Source: Pseudomonas sp. Irchel s3f7
Lineage (GTDB): Bacteria; Pseudomonadota; Gammaproteobacteria; Pseudomonadales; Pseudomonadaceae
Assembly: GCF_900187615.1 (NCBI RefSeq)
Contig: NZ_FYDO01000018.1
Location: 62,001-126,000, forward strand
Reading direction: 5' to 3'
DNA: 64,000 nt
Of this stretch, positions 15,240-22,457 are shown one piece after another (position 1 is the stretch's first letter; each line of letters starts with the position of its first letter). The notes beneath the pieces were generated by a model. That model worked only from the letters and a program-made list of their open reading frames with translations, was not told the DNA's origin and ran no database searches. Position numbers and translations under genes: made by a program.

Positions 15240-15707
15240 TCAATCGTCCATCCCTCGGCCGCTGAGTAGGCGGCTGATCATTTCCATGGAATATCCCCGA
15301 TACGCCAGGAACCTGCCTTGCTTGGCGCGTTCTCGCACGTCTACCGGTATTTCACCGGAAAACTTGCGTCGCCAGGTATCCGCCAGTTGCGCCTGCCAGT
15401 CGATTCCGCTTTCGCGCAAGGCGAGTTCGATGTCGCTACGTTGCAGGCCGCGCTGGCTCAACTCTTCACGAATACGCAAAGGGCCGTAACCAGAACGGGC
15501 GCGGTAGGAAACGAAGCTTTCGAGATAACGGGTTTCGGACAACAGGCCCTCTTCCGTCAAGCGGTCGAGTGCTGTTTCGATCATTTCAGGGAGGGCGCCG
15601 CGCTGACGCAGTTTACGCGTCAGCTCGACTCGACCGTGCTCGCGTCGCGCGAGCAGGTCCATTGCGGTTCGCCGCACCGCGACGAGTGTATCCAGTACGG
15701 CGGTCAT
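15240..15707 (-). CDS. recX: RecA regulator RecX
   Basis: RecX binds inside the RecA filament groove and limits its extension. The 155-residue, highly charged protein has the repeated three-helix units of the family (ARREHGRVELTRKLRQRG, GYGPLRIREELSQRGL) and ends GRGMDD. It starts eight bases after the recA stop and is co-transcribed with it, the usual arrangement in Pseudomonas. The initiation site inside the recA tail has only a weak purine stretch, which should keep its level well below that of RecA. Confidence 0.95.
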   Translation of the reverse strand: MTAVLDTLVAVRRTAMDLLARREHGRVELTRKLRQRGALPEMIETALDRLTEEGLLSETRYLESFVSYRARSGYGPLRIREELSQRGLQRSDIELALRESGIDWQAQLADTWRRKFSGEIPVDVRERAKQGRFLAYRGYSMEMISRLLSGRGMDD

Positions 15708-15715
15708 CGCTTCGA

Positions 15716-16774
15716 TCAGATATCAGCGTCAGCCAGATCGACTTCGGTCTCTTTGACCGCAGAGGCTTTAGCGTCTGCTACCGACGAAGGGGACAGCAGC
15801 TTGTCACGCAGTTGCTTCTCGAGGGTGGCCGCGATATCCGGGTTATCCGCCAGGTACTTGGCCGAGTTGGCCTTGCCCTGACCGATCTTGGTGCCGTTGT
15901 AGGCATACCAGGCACCGGACTTCTCGACGAAACCGTGCAGAACACCCAGGTCGATCATCTCACCGTTGAGATAGATACCCTTGCCGTAAAGAATCTGGAA
16001 CTCGGCCTGACGGAACGGCGAAGCCACCTTGTTCTTAACGACTTTGACGCGGGTTTCACTACCGACGACTTCATCACCTTCTTTCACCGCGCCAGTGCGG
16101 CGGATGTCCAGACGAACCGATGCGTAGAACTTCAGCGCGTTACCACCGGTGGTGGTTTCCGGGCTGCCGAACATCACGCCGATTTTCATACGGATCTGGT
16201 TGATGAAGATCACCAGGCAGTTGGCGTTCTTGATGTTACCGGTGATTTTACGCAGCGCCTGGGACATCAGACGGGCTTGCAGGCCCACGTGCATGTCACC
16301 CATTTCGCCTTCGATTTCAGCCTTTGGCACCAGGGCGGCCACGGAGTCGACGATGATCACGTCGACCGCGTTGGAACGCACCAGCATGTCGGTGATTTCG
16401 AGGGCCTGTTCGCCGGTGTCCGGCTGGGACACCAGCAGGTCGTCGACGTTGACGCCCAGCTTGCCGGCGTATTCAGGGTCGAGGGCGTGTTCGGCGTCGA
16501 CGAATGCGCAAGTCGCGCCGGCTTTTTGAGCCTGGGCGATCACGGACAAGGTCAGTGTGGTTTTACCGGAAGATTCAGGACCGTAGATTTCAACAATACG
16601 GCCTTTTGGCAGACCGCCGATGCCGAGAGCAATGTCCAGACCCAGAGAGCCAGTGGAAATGGCCGGGATCGCCTGACGGTCCTGATCGCCCATACGCATT
16701 ACGGCACCCTTGCCGAATTGACGTTCGATCTGACCCAGGGCCGCAGCCAAGGCTTTCTTCTTGTTGTCGTCCAT
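15716..16774 (-). CDS. recA: Recombinase RecA
   Basis: RecA performs homologous pairing and strand exchange and, as a filament, triggers self-cleavage of LexA and of PrtR/CI-type repressors such as the one at 18008. The 352-residue protein shows Walker A GPESSGKT at 65-72, Walker B (VIIVDSVAAL), the L1 and L2 loops (EIEGEMGD, FGSPETTTGGNALKF) and a typical acidic C-terminus. The ATG at 16774 follows GAGG by six bases. A LexA box lies about 40 bases upstream. Confidence 0.98.
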   Translation of the reverse strand: MDDNKKKALAAALGQIERQFGKGAVMRMGDQDRQAIPAISTGSLGLDIALGIGGLPKGRIVEIYGPESSGKTTLTLSVIAQAQKAGATCAFVDAEHALDPEYAGKLGVNVDDLLVSQPDTGEQALEITDMLVRSNAVDVIIVDSVAALVPKAEIEGEMGDMHVGLQARLMSQALRKITGNIKNANCLVIFINQIRMKIGVMFGSPETTTGGNALKFYASVRLDIRRTGAVKEGDEVVGSETRVKVVKNKVASPFRQAEFQILYGKGIYLNGEMIDLGVLHGFVEKSGAWYAYNGTKIGQGKANSAKYLADNPDIAATLEKQLRDKLLSPSSVADAKASAVKETEVDLADADI

Positions 16775-16814
16775 TAAAGTCCTCACGTAATCAATAAGGC
16801 CTTACGGCCAACAC

Positions 16815-16830
16815 CTGTATAAGTAGCCAG
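16815..16830 (-). promoter_or_regulatory. LexA box of recA
   Basis: The minus strand reads CTGGCTACTTATACAG, which is CTG-N10-CAG with a good right half (TATACAG) and a weaker left half. It overlaps the probable recA -10 region (TTATAC). LexA repression of recA is established in Pseudomonas; the site itself is read from the sequence. Confidence 0.8.
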
Positions 16831-16857
16831 TATTATTCCACAGCGATTCGGTATCGC

Positions 16858-17358
16858 CTACCCCTGATTTGAGATTTCTGCCGCGGCATAGCGAAGCAAC
16901 CCCTCTAGCGCGGCCTTCACCGTTTGTCGGCGGACATCATCACGGTTACCGGGGAAGTGCTGTCTCTCGCTGAACACCTCATCCCCCACGCCCCAGGCCA
17001 GCCACACCGTGCCGACCGGCTTGTTCGCCGTTCCACCATCCGGCCCGGCGATGCCACTGACGGCCACGGAAAAATACGCGCTGTTTTTTTTCTGCGCGCC
17101 CCGGACCATGGCCTCGACCACTTCACGACTGACCGCCCCGACCGTGGTGAACAATTCCACCGGGACATCGAGTTGCAGGGTTTTCTGTCGGTTGGAGTAG
17201 GTGACATAACCGGCCTCGAACCATGCCGAACTCCCCGGTATACGGGTGATTGCCTCAGCAATGCCGCCACCGGTGCAAGACTCGGCCGTGGTGACGTGAG
17301 CATTGAGAACCTGCAGGTGTCGGCCGAGTTCAGCGGCCAGTTGGGTGATCTCTTTCAC
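16858..17358 (-). CDS. cinA: CinA-family nicotinamide-nucleotide amidohydrolase
   Basis: This is the single-domain CinA/PncC form. It deamidates nicotinamide mononucleotide to nicotinate mononucleotide for NAD recycling, and the gene traditionally sits beside recA. Conserved parts are TTAESCTGGGIAEAIT, GYVTYSNRQK, and SGIAGPDGGTANKPVGTVW. The start needs care: AGGAG is followed at once by ATG (17364), leaving no spacing, whereas a GTG two codons later (17358) has a six-base spacer. GTG is therefore preferred, giving 166 residues (MKEITQLAAELG). Normally a tailocin cluster separates cinA from mutS; here only two of its genes remain. Confidence 0.93.
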   Translation of the reverse strand: MKEITQLAAELGRHLQVLNAHVTTAESCTGGGIAEAITRIPGSSAWFEAGYVTYSNRQKTLQLDVPVELFTTVGAVSREVVEAMVRGAQKKNSAYFSVAVSGIAGPDGGTANKPVGTVWLAWGVGDEVFSERQHFPGNRDDVRRQTVKAALEGLLRYAAAEISNQG

Positions 17359-17477
17359 AGTCATCTCCTGATCGGGCGGAATGAGGTTAACCGTACACGA
17401 GCAAACCGCACTTGCAAGCTGCAGGGTCAATCAAAATGTGAGGAATCGGAGGCTCTGGCAAAAGGTCTCGCGGGGGA

Positions 17478-17819
17478 TCAATCCGCCGTGTCACGGGATG
17501 AACGATCAGGAACACCTATACGCTTGGCGGTCCAACGCTCATAAAGCCCGATAACGACGTCCGTTCCGGCCATCGCGGTCAGACAGCCGCCCGCACAAAC
17601 GGCCCAGATCGAGACATTCGCGGCGTGCAGCAACATGATCGCAGACACGCCGCAAATCATGCTGGAGCCCGACCGCAAGGTCAGGCGACGGACAAGGGGC
17701 CAACCCCTCACACCGTCTTTATCGGCACGCCACATTTCACCGGCGACGCCACCAAGAAGTGGCAGAGTGATGACCAGCCAAAGAGGCATATCCAACAACG
17801 CATACTGCTCTGCGGTCAT
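17478..17819 (-). CDS. Phage/tailocin holin
   Basis: The 113-residue membrane protein has about three hydrophobic segments (about 12-30, 50-68, 72-90) and conserved LLGGVAGEMWRADKDG, followed by a charged C-terminal tail. This matches the holin family found at the start of the R-type tailocin clusters of fluorescent pseudomonads. GGGAGG lies six bases before the ATG. No endolysin, spanin or structural tailocin gene follows; cinA begins about 120 bases downstream. The repressor gene next to it and the palindromic operators upstream suggest it is still under SOS-type control. Confidence 0.82.
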   Translation of the reverse strand: MTAEQYALLDMPLWLVITLPLLGGVAGEMWRADKDGVRGWPLVRRLTLRSGSSMICGVSAIMLLHAANVSIWAVCAGGCLTAMAGTDVVIGLYERWTAKRIGVPDRSSRDTAD

Positions 17820-17892
17820 TTCGAGCCTCCCTGGATAACCGGTGAAAAATCAGATCTGTCGTCGCCAACTCTCGCCAGACAGACGACAAGAG

Positions 17893-17932
17893 TATGCATT
17901 GATGCATATTCAGTCAATGCACAAGCGCATAC
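17893..17932. promoter_or_regulatory. Tandem TGCAT operators upstream of the holin gene
   Basis: TATGCAT-TG-ATGCATA is a perfect palindrome at 17893-17908. Next to it, at about 17916-17932, is an imperfect copy, ATGCACAAGCGCAT. Similar half-sites lie in front of the repressor gene (18787-18800). They are the likely binding sites of the PrtR-like repressor. Confidence 0.55.
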
Positions 17933-17961
17933 AACCGATAAGCCAATGTTTTCCCCAGACG

Positions 17962-17989
17962 AAAAAAAACCGCACAAGCGGCGGTTTTA
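17962..17989 (-). terminator. Intrinsic terminator of the PrtR-like gene
   Basis: On the minus strand AAACCGC-CGCTTGT-GCGGTTT is followed by a run of T. It lies 18 bases after the repressor stop, so repressor and holin are separate transcripts. Confidence 0.85.
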
Positions 17990-18007
17990 TCCAAGCATCT
18001 GCACAGG

Positions 18008-18742
18008 CTAGCGGGCGTACATACCCCACCAGAAAACGTGGCCGAGGATGACGATTGGCTCCTCCTGGATATCCTGAAACGTGTAATCCTCGTCGGGATG
18101 CTCATCCCGATTGAAGCTGCGCAGTCGAATCCCGGTCGGCAGGCGGTACAGCTGTTTCACCCGCAATTGACCATTGTGATTGATCGCATACAGGTCGCCG
18201 TCAACGATATCGCCAATGCCACACTTGCCGGCATTCACACCGACCGTGGCGCCATCGCGCAGGACAGGCAGCATGCTGTTACCGCGCACCGTCACGCATT
18301 TGGCCTGATCGAACTGCACACCGTTATGACGCAGGCTGCGCTTGCCGAAACGCAGACTAGAGCGCTCGCTCTCTTCAATGACGAAGCGTCCGGACCCTGC
18401 GGCCAATTCAACCTCACGAAGAAAGGGCACCGATACCTCGTCGTCATCGACCGGGGTGTCGTCGTCCCACAGGCTTATGTCCTTGAGCTCCGAGTGCAAC
18501 TGACCGCGCCCGGCAGTGTTGGCCGCCGTGATATCCACCCGCCCCCGCAATTGGTCGGTGCTCACACAAAAATACTCGGCGATCTTCGAGATGTGTTTAT
18601 CCGACGGATCGACAATCTTCCCGCCGAGAATCCGCGAGAGCGTGGATTGAGGCACGCCGGTGCGACGGTGAAGCTCCGTGGGGGAGATCCCGTGCTGATC
18701 GAGCAGCGCTCTCAGGACAGTAGAAACATTGCGTTTTTGCAT
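18008..18742 (-). CDS. prtR: PrtR/CI-like self-cleaving repressor
   Basis: The 244-residue repressor has an N-terminal helix-turn-helix (about 20-45, SPTELHRRTGVPQSTLSRIL) and a C-terminal S24 (LexA/CI) peptidase domain. The self-cleavage machinery is complete: an Ala115-Gly116 cleavage site (ELAAGSGRF), nucleophile Ser156 (GNSMLP) and Lys196 (LRVKQL). It should be inactivated by RecA filaments after DNA damage. In related strains this gene heads the tailocin cluster between mutS and cinA. Here it precedes only the holin. Palindromic TGCAT sites lie on both sides of the gene. The ribosome binding site is weak. Confidence 0.88.
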   Translation of the reverse strand: MQKRNVSTVLRALLDQHGISPTELHRRTGVPQSTLSRILGGKIVDPSDKHISKIAEYFCVSTDQLRGRVDITAANTAGRGQLHSELKDISLWDDDTPVDDDEVSVPFLREVELAAGSGRFVIEESERSSLRFGKRSLRHNGVQFDQAKCVTVRGNSMLPVLRDGATVGVNAGKCGIGDIVDGDLYAINHNGQLRVKQLYRLPTGIRLRSFNRDEHPDEDYTFQDIQEEPIVILGHVFWWGMYAR

Positions 18743-18786
18743 AAACGAATAGTGCGTGTTCTCTTCAGAGAAGACAAATGCTCAAT

Positions 18787-18800
18787 TGCATAACAATGCA
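18787..18800. promoter_or_regulatory. Operator upstream of the PrtR-like gene
   Basis: TGCAT-AACA-ATGCA is a perfect inverted repeat 45 bases before the repressor start. A further half-site TGCAT overlaps the start codon (18738-18742). It shares the TGCAT/ATGCA halves with the sites before the holin. Confidence 0.5.
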
Positions 18801-18940
18801 TAAAGCCGTTGAAACACACCACAGGGCGTTCGCGCCTGCGTCCGGCAGACTGCCCATGGTAATCTTGCGTCCATTGCGCAAAAGCCGGGCCGATGTCCCT
18901 CCTTTGCCCTACACCTTTCAACGAGTTTTCCAGATTACCA

Positions 18941-21520
18941 ATGAATAAAGCCCTCTCCGACCTGTCCAGCCACACCCCGATGATGCAGCAGTACTGGCGC
19001 CTGAAGAACCAGCACCCGGACCAGCTGATGTTCTACCGCATGGGTGACTTCTACGAGATCTTCTACGAGGACGCGAAGAAGGCCGCCAAGTTGCTGGACA
19101 TCACCCTGACCGCCCGTGGGCAGTCGGCAGGTCAGGCGATTCCGATGTGCGGGATTCCTTATCACGCCGCCGAAGGCTACCTGGCGAAACTGGTGAAGCT
19201 CGGTGAGTCGGTGGTGATCTGCGAACAAGTCGGCGACCCGGCCACCAGTAAAGGGCCGGTCGAGCGGCAGGTCGTGCGGATCATCACACCGGGGACAGTG
19301 AGTGACGAAGCGCTGCTGGATGAACGCCGGGACAACCTGATCGCCGCGGTACTGGGCGATGAGCGCCTGTTCGGTCTGGCAGTGCTGGACATCACCAGCG
19401 GCAACTTCAGCGTGCTGGAAATCAAGGGCTGGGAAAACCTGCTGGCAGAGCTGGAGCGGGTCAACCCGGTTGAGTTGTTGATCCCGGACGATTGGCCGAA
19501 GGATCTACCAGCGGAAAAACGCCGTGGGGTTCGTCGCCGTGCGCCGTGGGATTTTGAGCGCGATTCGGCGCTGAAAAGTCTTTGTCAGCAATTCTCCACC
19601 CAGGACCTCAAAGGTTTTGGCTGCGAAAACCTGACCCTGGCCATCGGTGCCGCCGGTTGCCTGCTGGCTTATGCGAAGGAAACCCAGCGCACCGCCCTGC
19701 CGCACTTGCGCAGCCTGCGCCATGAGCGCCTGGACGATACGGTGGTGCTGGACGGCGCCAGCCGTCGTAACCTGGAACTCGATACCAACCTGGCGGGCGG
19801 TCGCGACAACACGCTGCAATCGGTGGTTGATCGTTGCCAGACGGCCATGGGCAGCCGCCTGCTGACCCGCTGGTTGAATCGCCCACTGCGAGACTTGACC
19901 GTTCTGCTGGCACGTCAGACCTCAATCACCTGTCTGCTCGACCGCTATCGCTTCGAGCAACTGCAACCCCAGCTCAAGGAAATCGGCGATATCGAGCGGA
20001 TTCTCGCGCGAATCGGCCTGCGCAATGCACGTCCGCGCGACCTTGCACGCCTGCGCGATGCCCTCGGCGCCCTGCCACAACTGCAAGTGGCAATGACCGA
20101 GCTCGAGGCGCCACACCTCCAGCAATTGGCAACCACCACCAGCACCTACCCGGAACTGGCGGCGCTGCTGGAAAAAGCCATCGTCGACAATCCACCGGCG
20201 GTCATCCGTGACGGCGGCGTGCTGAAGACCGGTTACGACAGCGAACTCGATGAACTGCAATCGCTCAGCGAAAACGCCGGGCAATTCCTGATCGACCTCG
20301 AAGCACGGGAGAAGGCCCGCACTGGCCTGTCCCATCTGAAGGTCGGTTACAACCGCATCCACGGTTACTTCATCGAATTGCCAAGCAAGCAGGCCGAATC
20401 AGCACCGGCCGACTATATCCGCCGTCAGACCCTCAAGGGTGCCGAGCGCTTTATCACCCCGGAACTCAAGGCGTTCGAAGACAAGGCGCTGTCCGCCAAG
20501 AGCCGTGCCCTGGCCCGCGAAAAGATGCTATACGAGGCATTGCTCGAAGACTTGATCAGCCAACTGCCACCGCTGCAAGACACGGCTGGCGCGCTGGCTG
20601 AGCTGGACGTGCTGAGCAACCTGGCCGAACGCGCGCTGAACCTCGACCTGAACTGCCCGCGCTTCGTCAGCGAGCCGTGCATGCGCATCAGTCAAGGTCG
20701 TCACCCAGTGGTTGAGCAGGTATTGACCACGCCGTTCGTGGCCAACGACCTGAGCCTGGACGACAACACGCGCATGCTGGTCATTACCGGTCCGAACATG
20801 GGCGGTAAATCCACCTACATGCGCCAGACTGCGCTGATCGTGTTGTTGGCACATATCGGCAGCTTTGTACCGGCCGCCAGTTGCGAACTGTCGCTGGTCG
20901 ACCGGATCTTCACCCGCATCGGCTCCAGCGATGACCTGGCCGGTGGGCGATCGACCTTCATGGTCGAGATGAGCGAAACCGCGAACATTCTGCACAACGC
21001 CACCGAGCGCAGCCTGGTGCTGATGGACGAAGTCGGTCGCGGCACCAGCACCTTCGACGGCCTCTCCCTGGCGTGGGCTGCCGCCGAACGCCTGGCGTAT
21101 CTGCGCGCTTACACGCTGTTCGCCACCCACTACTTCGAACTGACCGTGTTGCCTGAGGCTCAACCGCTGGTGGCCAACGTGCATCTCAATGCCACCGAGC
21201 ACAACGAACGCATCGTGTTCCTCCACCACGTATTGCCGGGGCCGGCCAGTCAGAGCTACGGCCTGGCCGTTGCCCAGCTGGCTGGCGTGCCAACTGAAGT
21301 GATTGCGCGCGCCCGTGAGCATTTGAGCCGCCTGGAAGATACCGCCCTGCCCCACGAAGCGCCCCAGCCAGCCAAAGGCAAACCGGCCGCGCCGCAGCAA
21401 AGCGATCTGTTCGCCAGCCTGCCGCATCCGGTGCTGGACGATCTCGCCAAGCTGGATCTGGACGATATGACACCCCGTCGTGCTCTCGAAATGCTCTATA
21501 CACTAAAGACACGGATCTAA
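18941..21520 (+). CDS. mutS: DNA mismatch repair protein MutS
   Basis: MutS recognises mispaired and looped-out bases. The 859-residue protein has the mismatch-binding N-terminus with FYRMGDFYEIF (Phe and Glu of the FxE motif), the connector, lever and clamp domains, and the ATPase with Walker A GPNMGGKST at about 617-625 and Walker B LVLMDEVGRGTSTFDG. The C-terminal tetramerisation tail is present (LDDMTPRRALEMLYTLK). The start at 18941 begins MNKALSDLSSHTPMMQQY; an upstream in-frame codon at 18893 adds a non-conserved stretch. It is divergent from the PrtR-like gene. Confidence 0.98.
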   Translation: MNKALSDLSSHTPMMQQYWRLKNQHPDQLMFYRMGDFYEIFYEDAKKAAKLLDITLTARGQSAGQAIPMCGIPYHAAEGYLAKLVKLGESVVICEQVGDPATSKGPVERQVVRIITPGTVSDEALLDERRDNLIAAVLGDERLFGLAVLDITSGNFSVLEIKGWENLLAELERVNPVELLIPDDWPKDLPAEKRRGVRRRAPWDFERDSALKSLCQQFSTQDLKGFGCENLTLAIGAAGCLLAYAKETQRTALPHLRSLRHERLDDTVVLDGASRRNLELDTNLAGGRDNTLQSVVDRCQTAMGSRLLTRWLNRPLRDLTVLLARQTSITCLLDRYRFEQLQPQLKEIGDIERILARIGLRNARPRDLARLRDALGALPQLQVAMTELEAPHLQQLATTTSTYPELAALLEKAIVDNPPAVIRDGGVLKTGYDSELDELQSLSENAGQFLIDLEAREKARTGLSHLKVGYNRIHGYFIELPSKQAESAPADYIRRQTLKGAERFITPELKAFEDKALSAKSRALAREKMLYEALLEDLISQLPPLQDTAGALAELDVLSNLAERALNLDLNCPRFVSEPCMRISQGRHPVVEQVLTTPFVANDLSLDDNTRMLVITGPNMGGKSTYMRQTALIVLLAHIGSFVPAASCELSLVDRIFTRIGSSDDLAGGRSTFMVEMSETANILHNATERSLVLMDEVGRGTSTFDGLSLAWAAAERLAYLRAYTLFATHYFELTVLPEAQPLVANVHLNATEHNERIVFLHHVLPGPASQSYGLAVAQLAGVPTEVIARAREHLSRLEDTALPHEAPQPAKGKPAAPQQSDLFASLPHPVLDDLAKLDLDDMTPRRALEMLYTLKTRI

Positions 21521-21540
21521 CGCACACGCTTGCAAGCTGT

Positions 21541-21629
21541 TAGAATCTCGCGCGGTTTGGGATGCTGTGGGCTATTAGCCTGACCTGCAGACTATCGCTC
21601 CCAAACCTGGCGACCCCTACGTGAAGGGG
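21541..21629 (+). promoter_or_regulatory. Promoter and structured leader of fdxA
   Basis: A -10 hexamer TAGAAT (21541-21546) predicts a start near 21553. From there GGTTTGGGA (21554-21562) pairs perfectly with TCCCAAACC (21599-21607). Inside are a hairpin GGCT/AGCC (21570-21580) and a flanking CTG/CAG pairing. A second hairpin, CCCCT/AGGGG, follows at 21614-21629. The ribosome binding site (GAGGAG) is at about 21648-21653. The pairings are read directly; that they regulate fdxA is inferred. Confidence 0.5.
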
Positions 21630-21662
21630 CGCAGCAAGCCGCGCCTGAGGAGAAAATTAGAA

Positions 21663-21986
21663 ATGACCTTCGTCGTCACCGACAACTGCATCAAGTGCAA
21701 GTACACCGACTGCGTAGAAGTGTGTCCGGTGGACTGCTTTTACGAAGGCCCGAATTTCCTGGTGATTCACCCGGATGAGTGCATCGACTGCGCACTGTGC
21801 GAACCTGAATGCCCGGCTGTGGCCATCTTCTCCGAAGATGAAGTGCCTGCTGGAATGGAACACTTCATTGCGTTGAACACGGAGTTGGCCGAGATCTGGC
21901 CGAACATCACTGAACGCAAAGATCCACTGCCAGACTCCGAAGAGTGGGATGGCAAGAAAGACAAGCTCGAACACCTCGAACGCTGA
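21663..21986 (+). CDS. fdxA: 7Fe ferredoxin FdxA
   Basis: The 107-residue Azotobacter-type ferredoxin I carries one [3Fe-4S] and one [4Fe-4S] cluster. Cysteines are visible at 9, 12, 17, 21 and 25, then 40, 43, 46 and 50, in the contexts CIKCKYTDC, CPVDC and CIDCALCEPECP. The longer C-terminal region (55-107) with EIWPNITERKDPLPD is typical of this group. It is a probable electron partner of Fpr. GAGGAG lies upstream and a strong terminator follows. The gene is flanked by mutS and rsmZ as in other pseudomonads. Confidence 0.96.
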   Translation: MTFVVTDNCIKCKYTDCVEVCPVDCFYEGPNFLVIHPDECIDCALCEPECPAVAIFSEDEVPAGMEHFIALNTELAEIWPNITERKDPLPDSEEWDGKKDKLEHLER

Positions 21987-22004
21987 TTACCCCCGCGTTC
22001 TCTG

Positions 22005-22028
22005 AAAAGGCCCCACAAGGGCCTTTTT
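22005..22028 (+). terminator. Intrinsic terminator of fdxA
   Basis: AAAAGGCCC-CACAA-GGGCCTTTTT lies 18 bases after the fdxA stop and is followed by GCTTTTC. Confidence 0.9.
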
Positions 22029-22042
22029 GCTTTTCTGCAGGC

Positions 22043-22173
22043 AAAAAAAGGGGCGGTTTGACCCGCCCACATTTTTTCCCTATTCCCTGTGTTCCTTTTC
22101 ATCGTCCTGATGAATCGCATCCTGCGATATCCCTTTCCCTCATCCTTGAAGGACGTGCCTGTCCGTCGGCACA
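22043..22173 (-). ncRNA. rsmZ: RsmZ, RsmA/CsrA-sequestering small RNA
   Basis: The RNA runs on the minus strand from about 22173 to a terminator (GGGCGGGT-CAA-ACCGCCC plus a T run) ending at 22043, about 131 bases. It contains nine GGA motifs. Several sit in hairpin loops: TGCC-GACGGACA-GGCA, TCGC-AGGAT-GCGA and TCATC-AGGAC-GATGA. Single-stranded AGGGA/AAGGA motifs lie between. This is the architecture of RsmZ, which titrates RsmA/RsmE and relieves translational repression of exoproduct genes. Its position between fdxA and rpoS is the conserved rsmZ locus. A possible -10 (TAGTAT) lies at 22180-22185. The 5' end is estimated. Confidence 0.93.
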
Positions 22174-22343
22174 CGCTGAATACTAGAGCTTTCTTCACCT
22201 GGATCAATCGACCCACTAATGGCGGCGACGACTGTTACATGCAGTTAGCTTTTATTTTTATTCTTATAAATCAAGCAGATAAAAATACAACCTACTCAAA
22301 ATAGTCGCCTGACCAGGTTAAAAAATACGAACACTTACGCAAG

Positions 22344-22361
22344 AGTAAGCCAGGGCTTACA
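22344..22361 (-). promoter_or_regulatory. GacA upstream activating sequence of rsmZ
   Basis: The minus strand reads TGTAAGCCCTGGCTTACT, matching TGTAAG-N6-CTTACA at 17 of 18 positions including the spacer. It lies about 170-190 bases upstream of the predicted RsmZ start, the distance known for this promoter. The DNA between (22230-22310) is strongly AT-rich, as at other rsmZ loci. Confidence 0.85.
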
Positions 22362-22408
22362 ACGCAAAACAAAAAACCGAAATCAGACTTCGTCAAAAAG
22401 CGGGCAAT

Positions 22409-22436
22409 AAAAACCCCGAGCCAGTCGGGGTTTTTT
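22409..22436 (-). terminator. Intrinsic terminator of rpoS
   Basis: AAAAACCCCGA pairs with TCGGGGTTTTT across a five-base loop. It lies about 22 bases after the rpoS stop on the minus strand and separates rpoS from the rsmZ activating sequence. Confidence 0.9.
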
Positions 22437-22457
22437 AACGCCATCGCAACGAATGCC

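Noticed and set aside
17478..18742. Holin and repressor as a toxin-antitoxin or new defence pair
   Set aside because: They are separate transcripts with a terminator between them, and both match known tailocin parts at their usual chromosomal site; a remnant is the simpler reading.
22089..22304. Short plus-strand frames across the rsmZ locus
   Set aside because: They are antisense to RsmZ, AT-rich at one end and GC-rich at the other, with no ribosome binding site.
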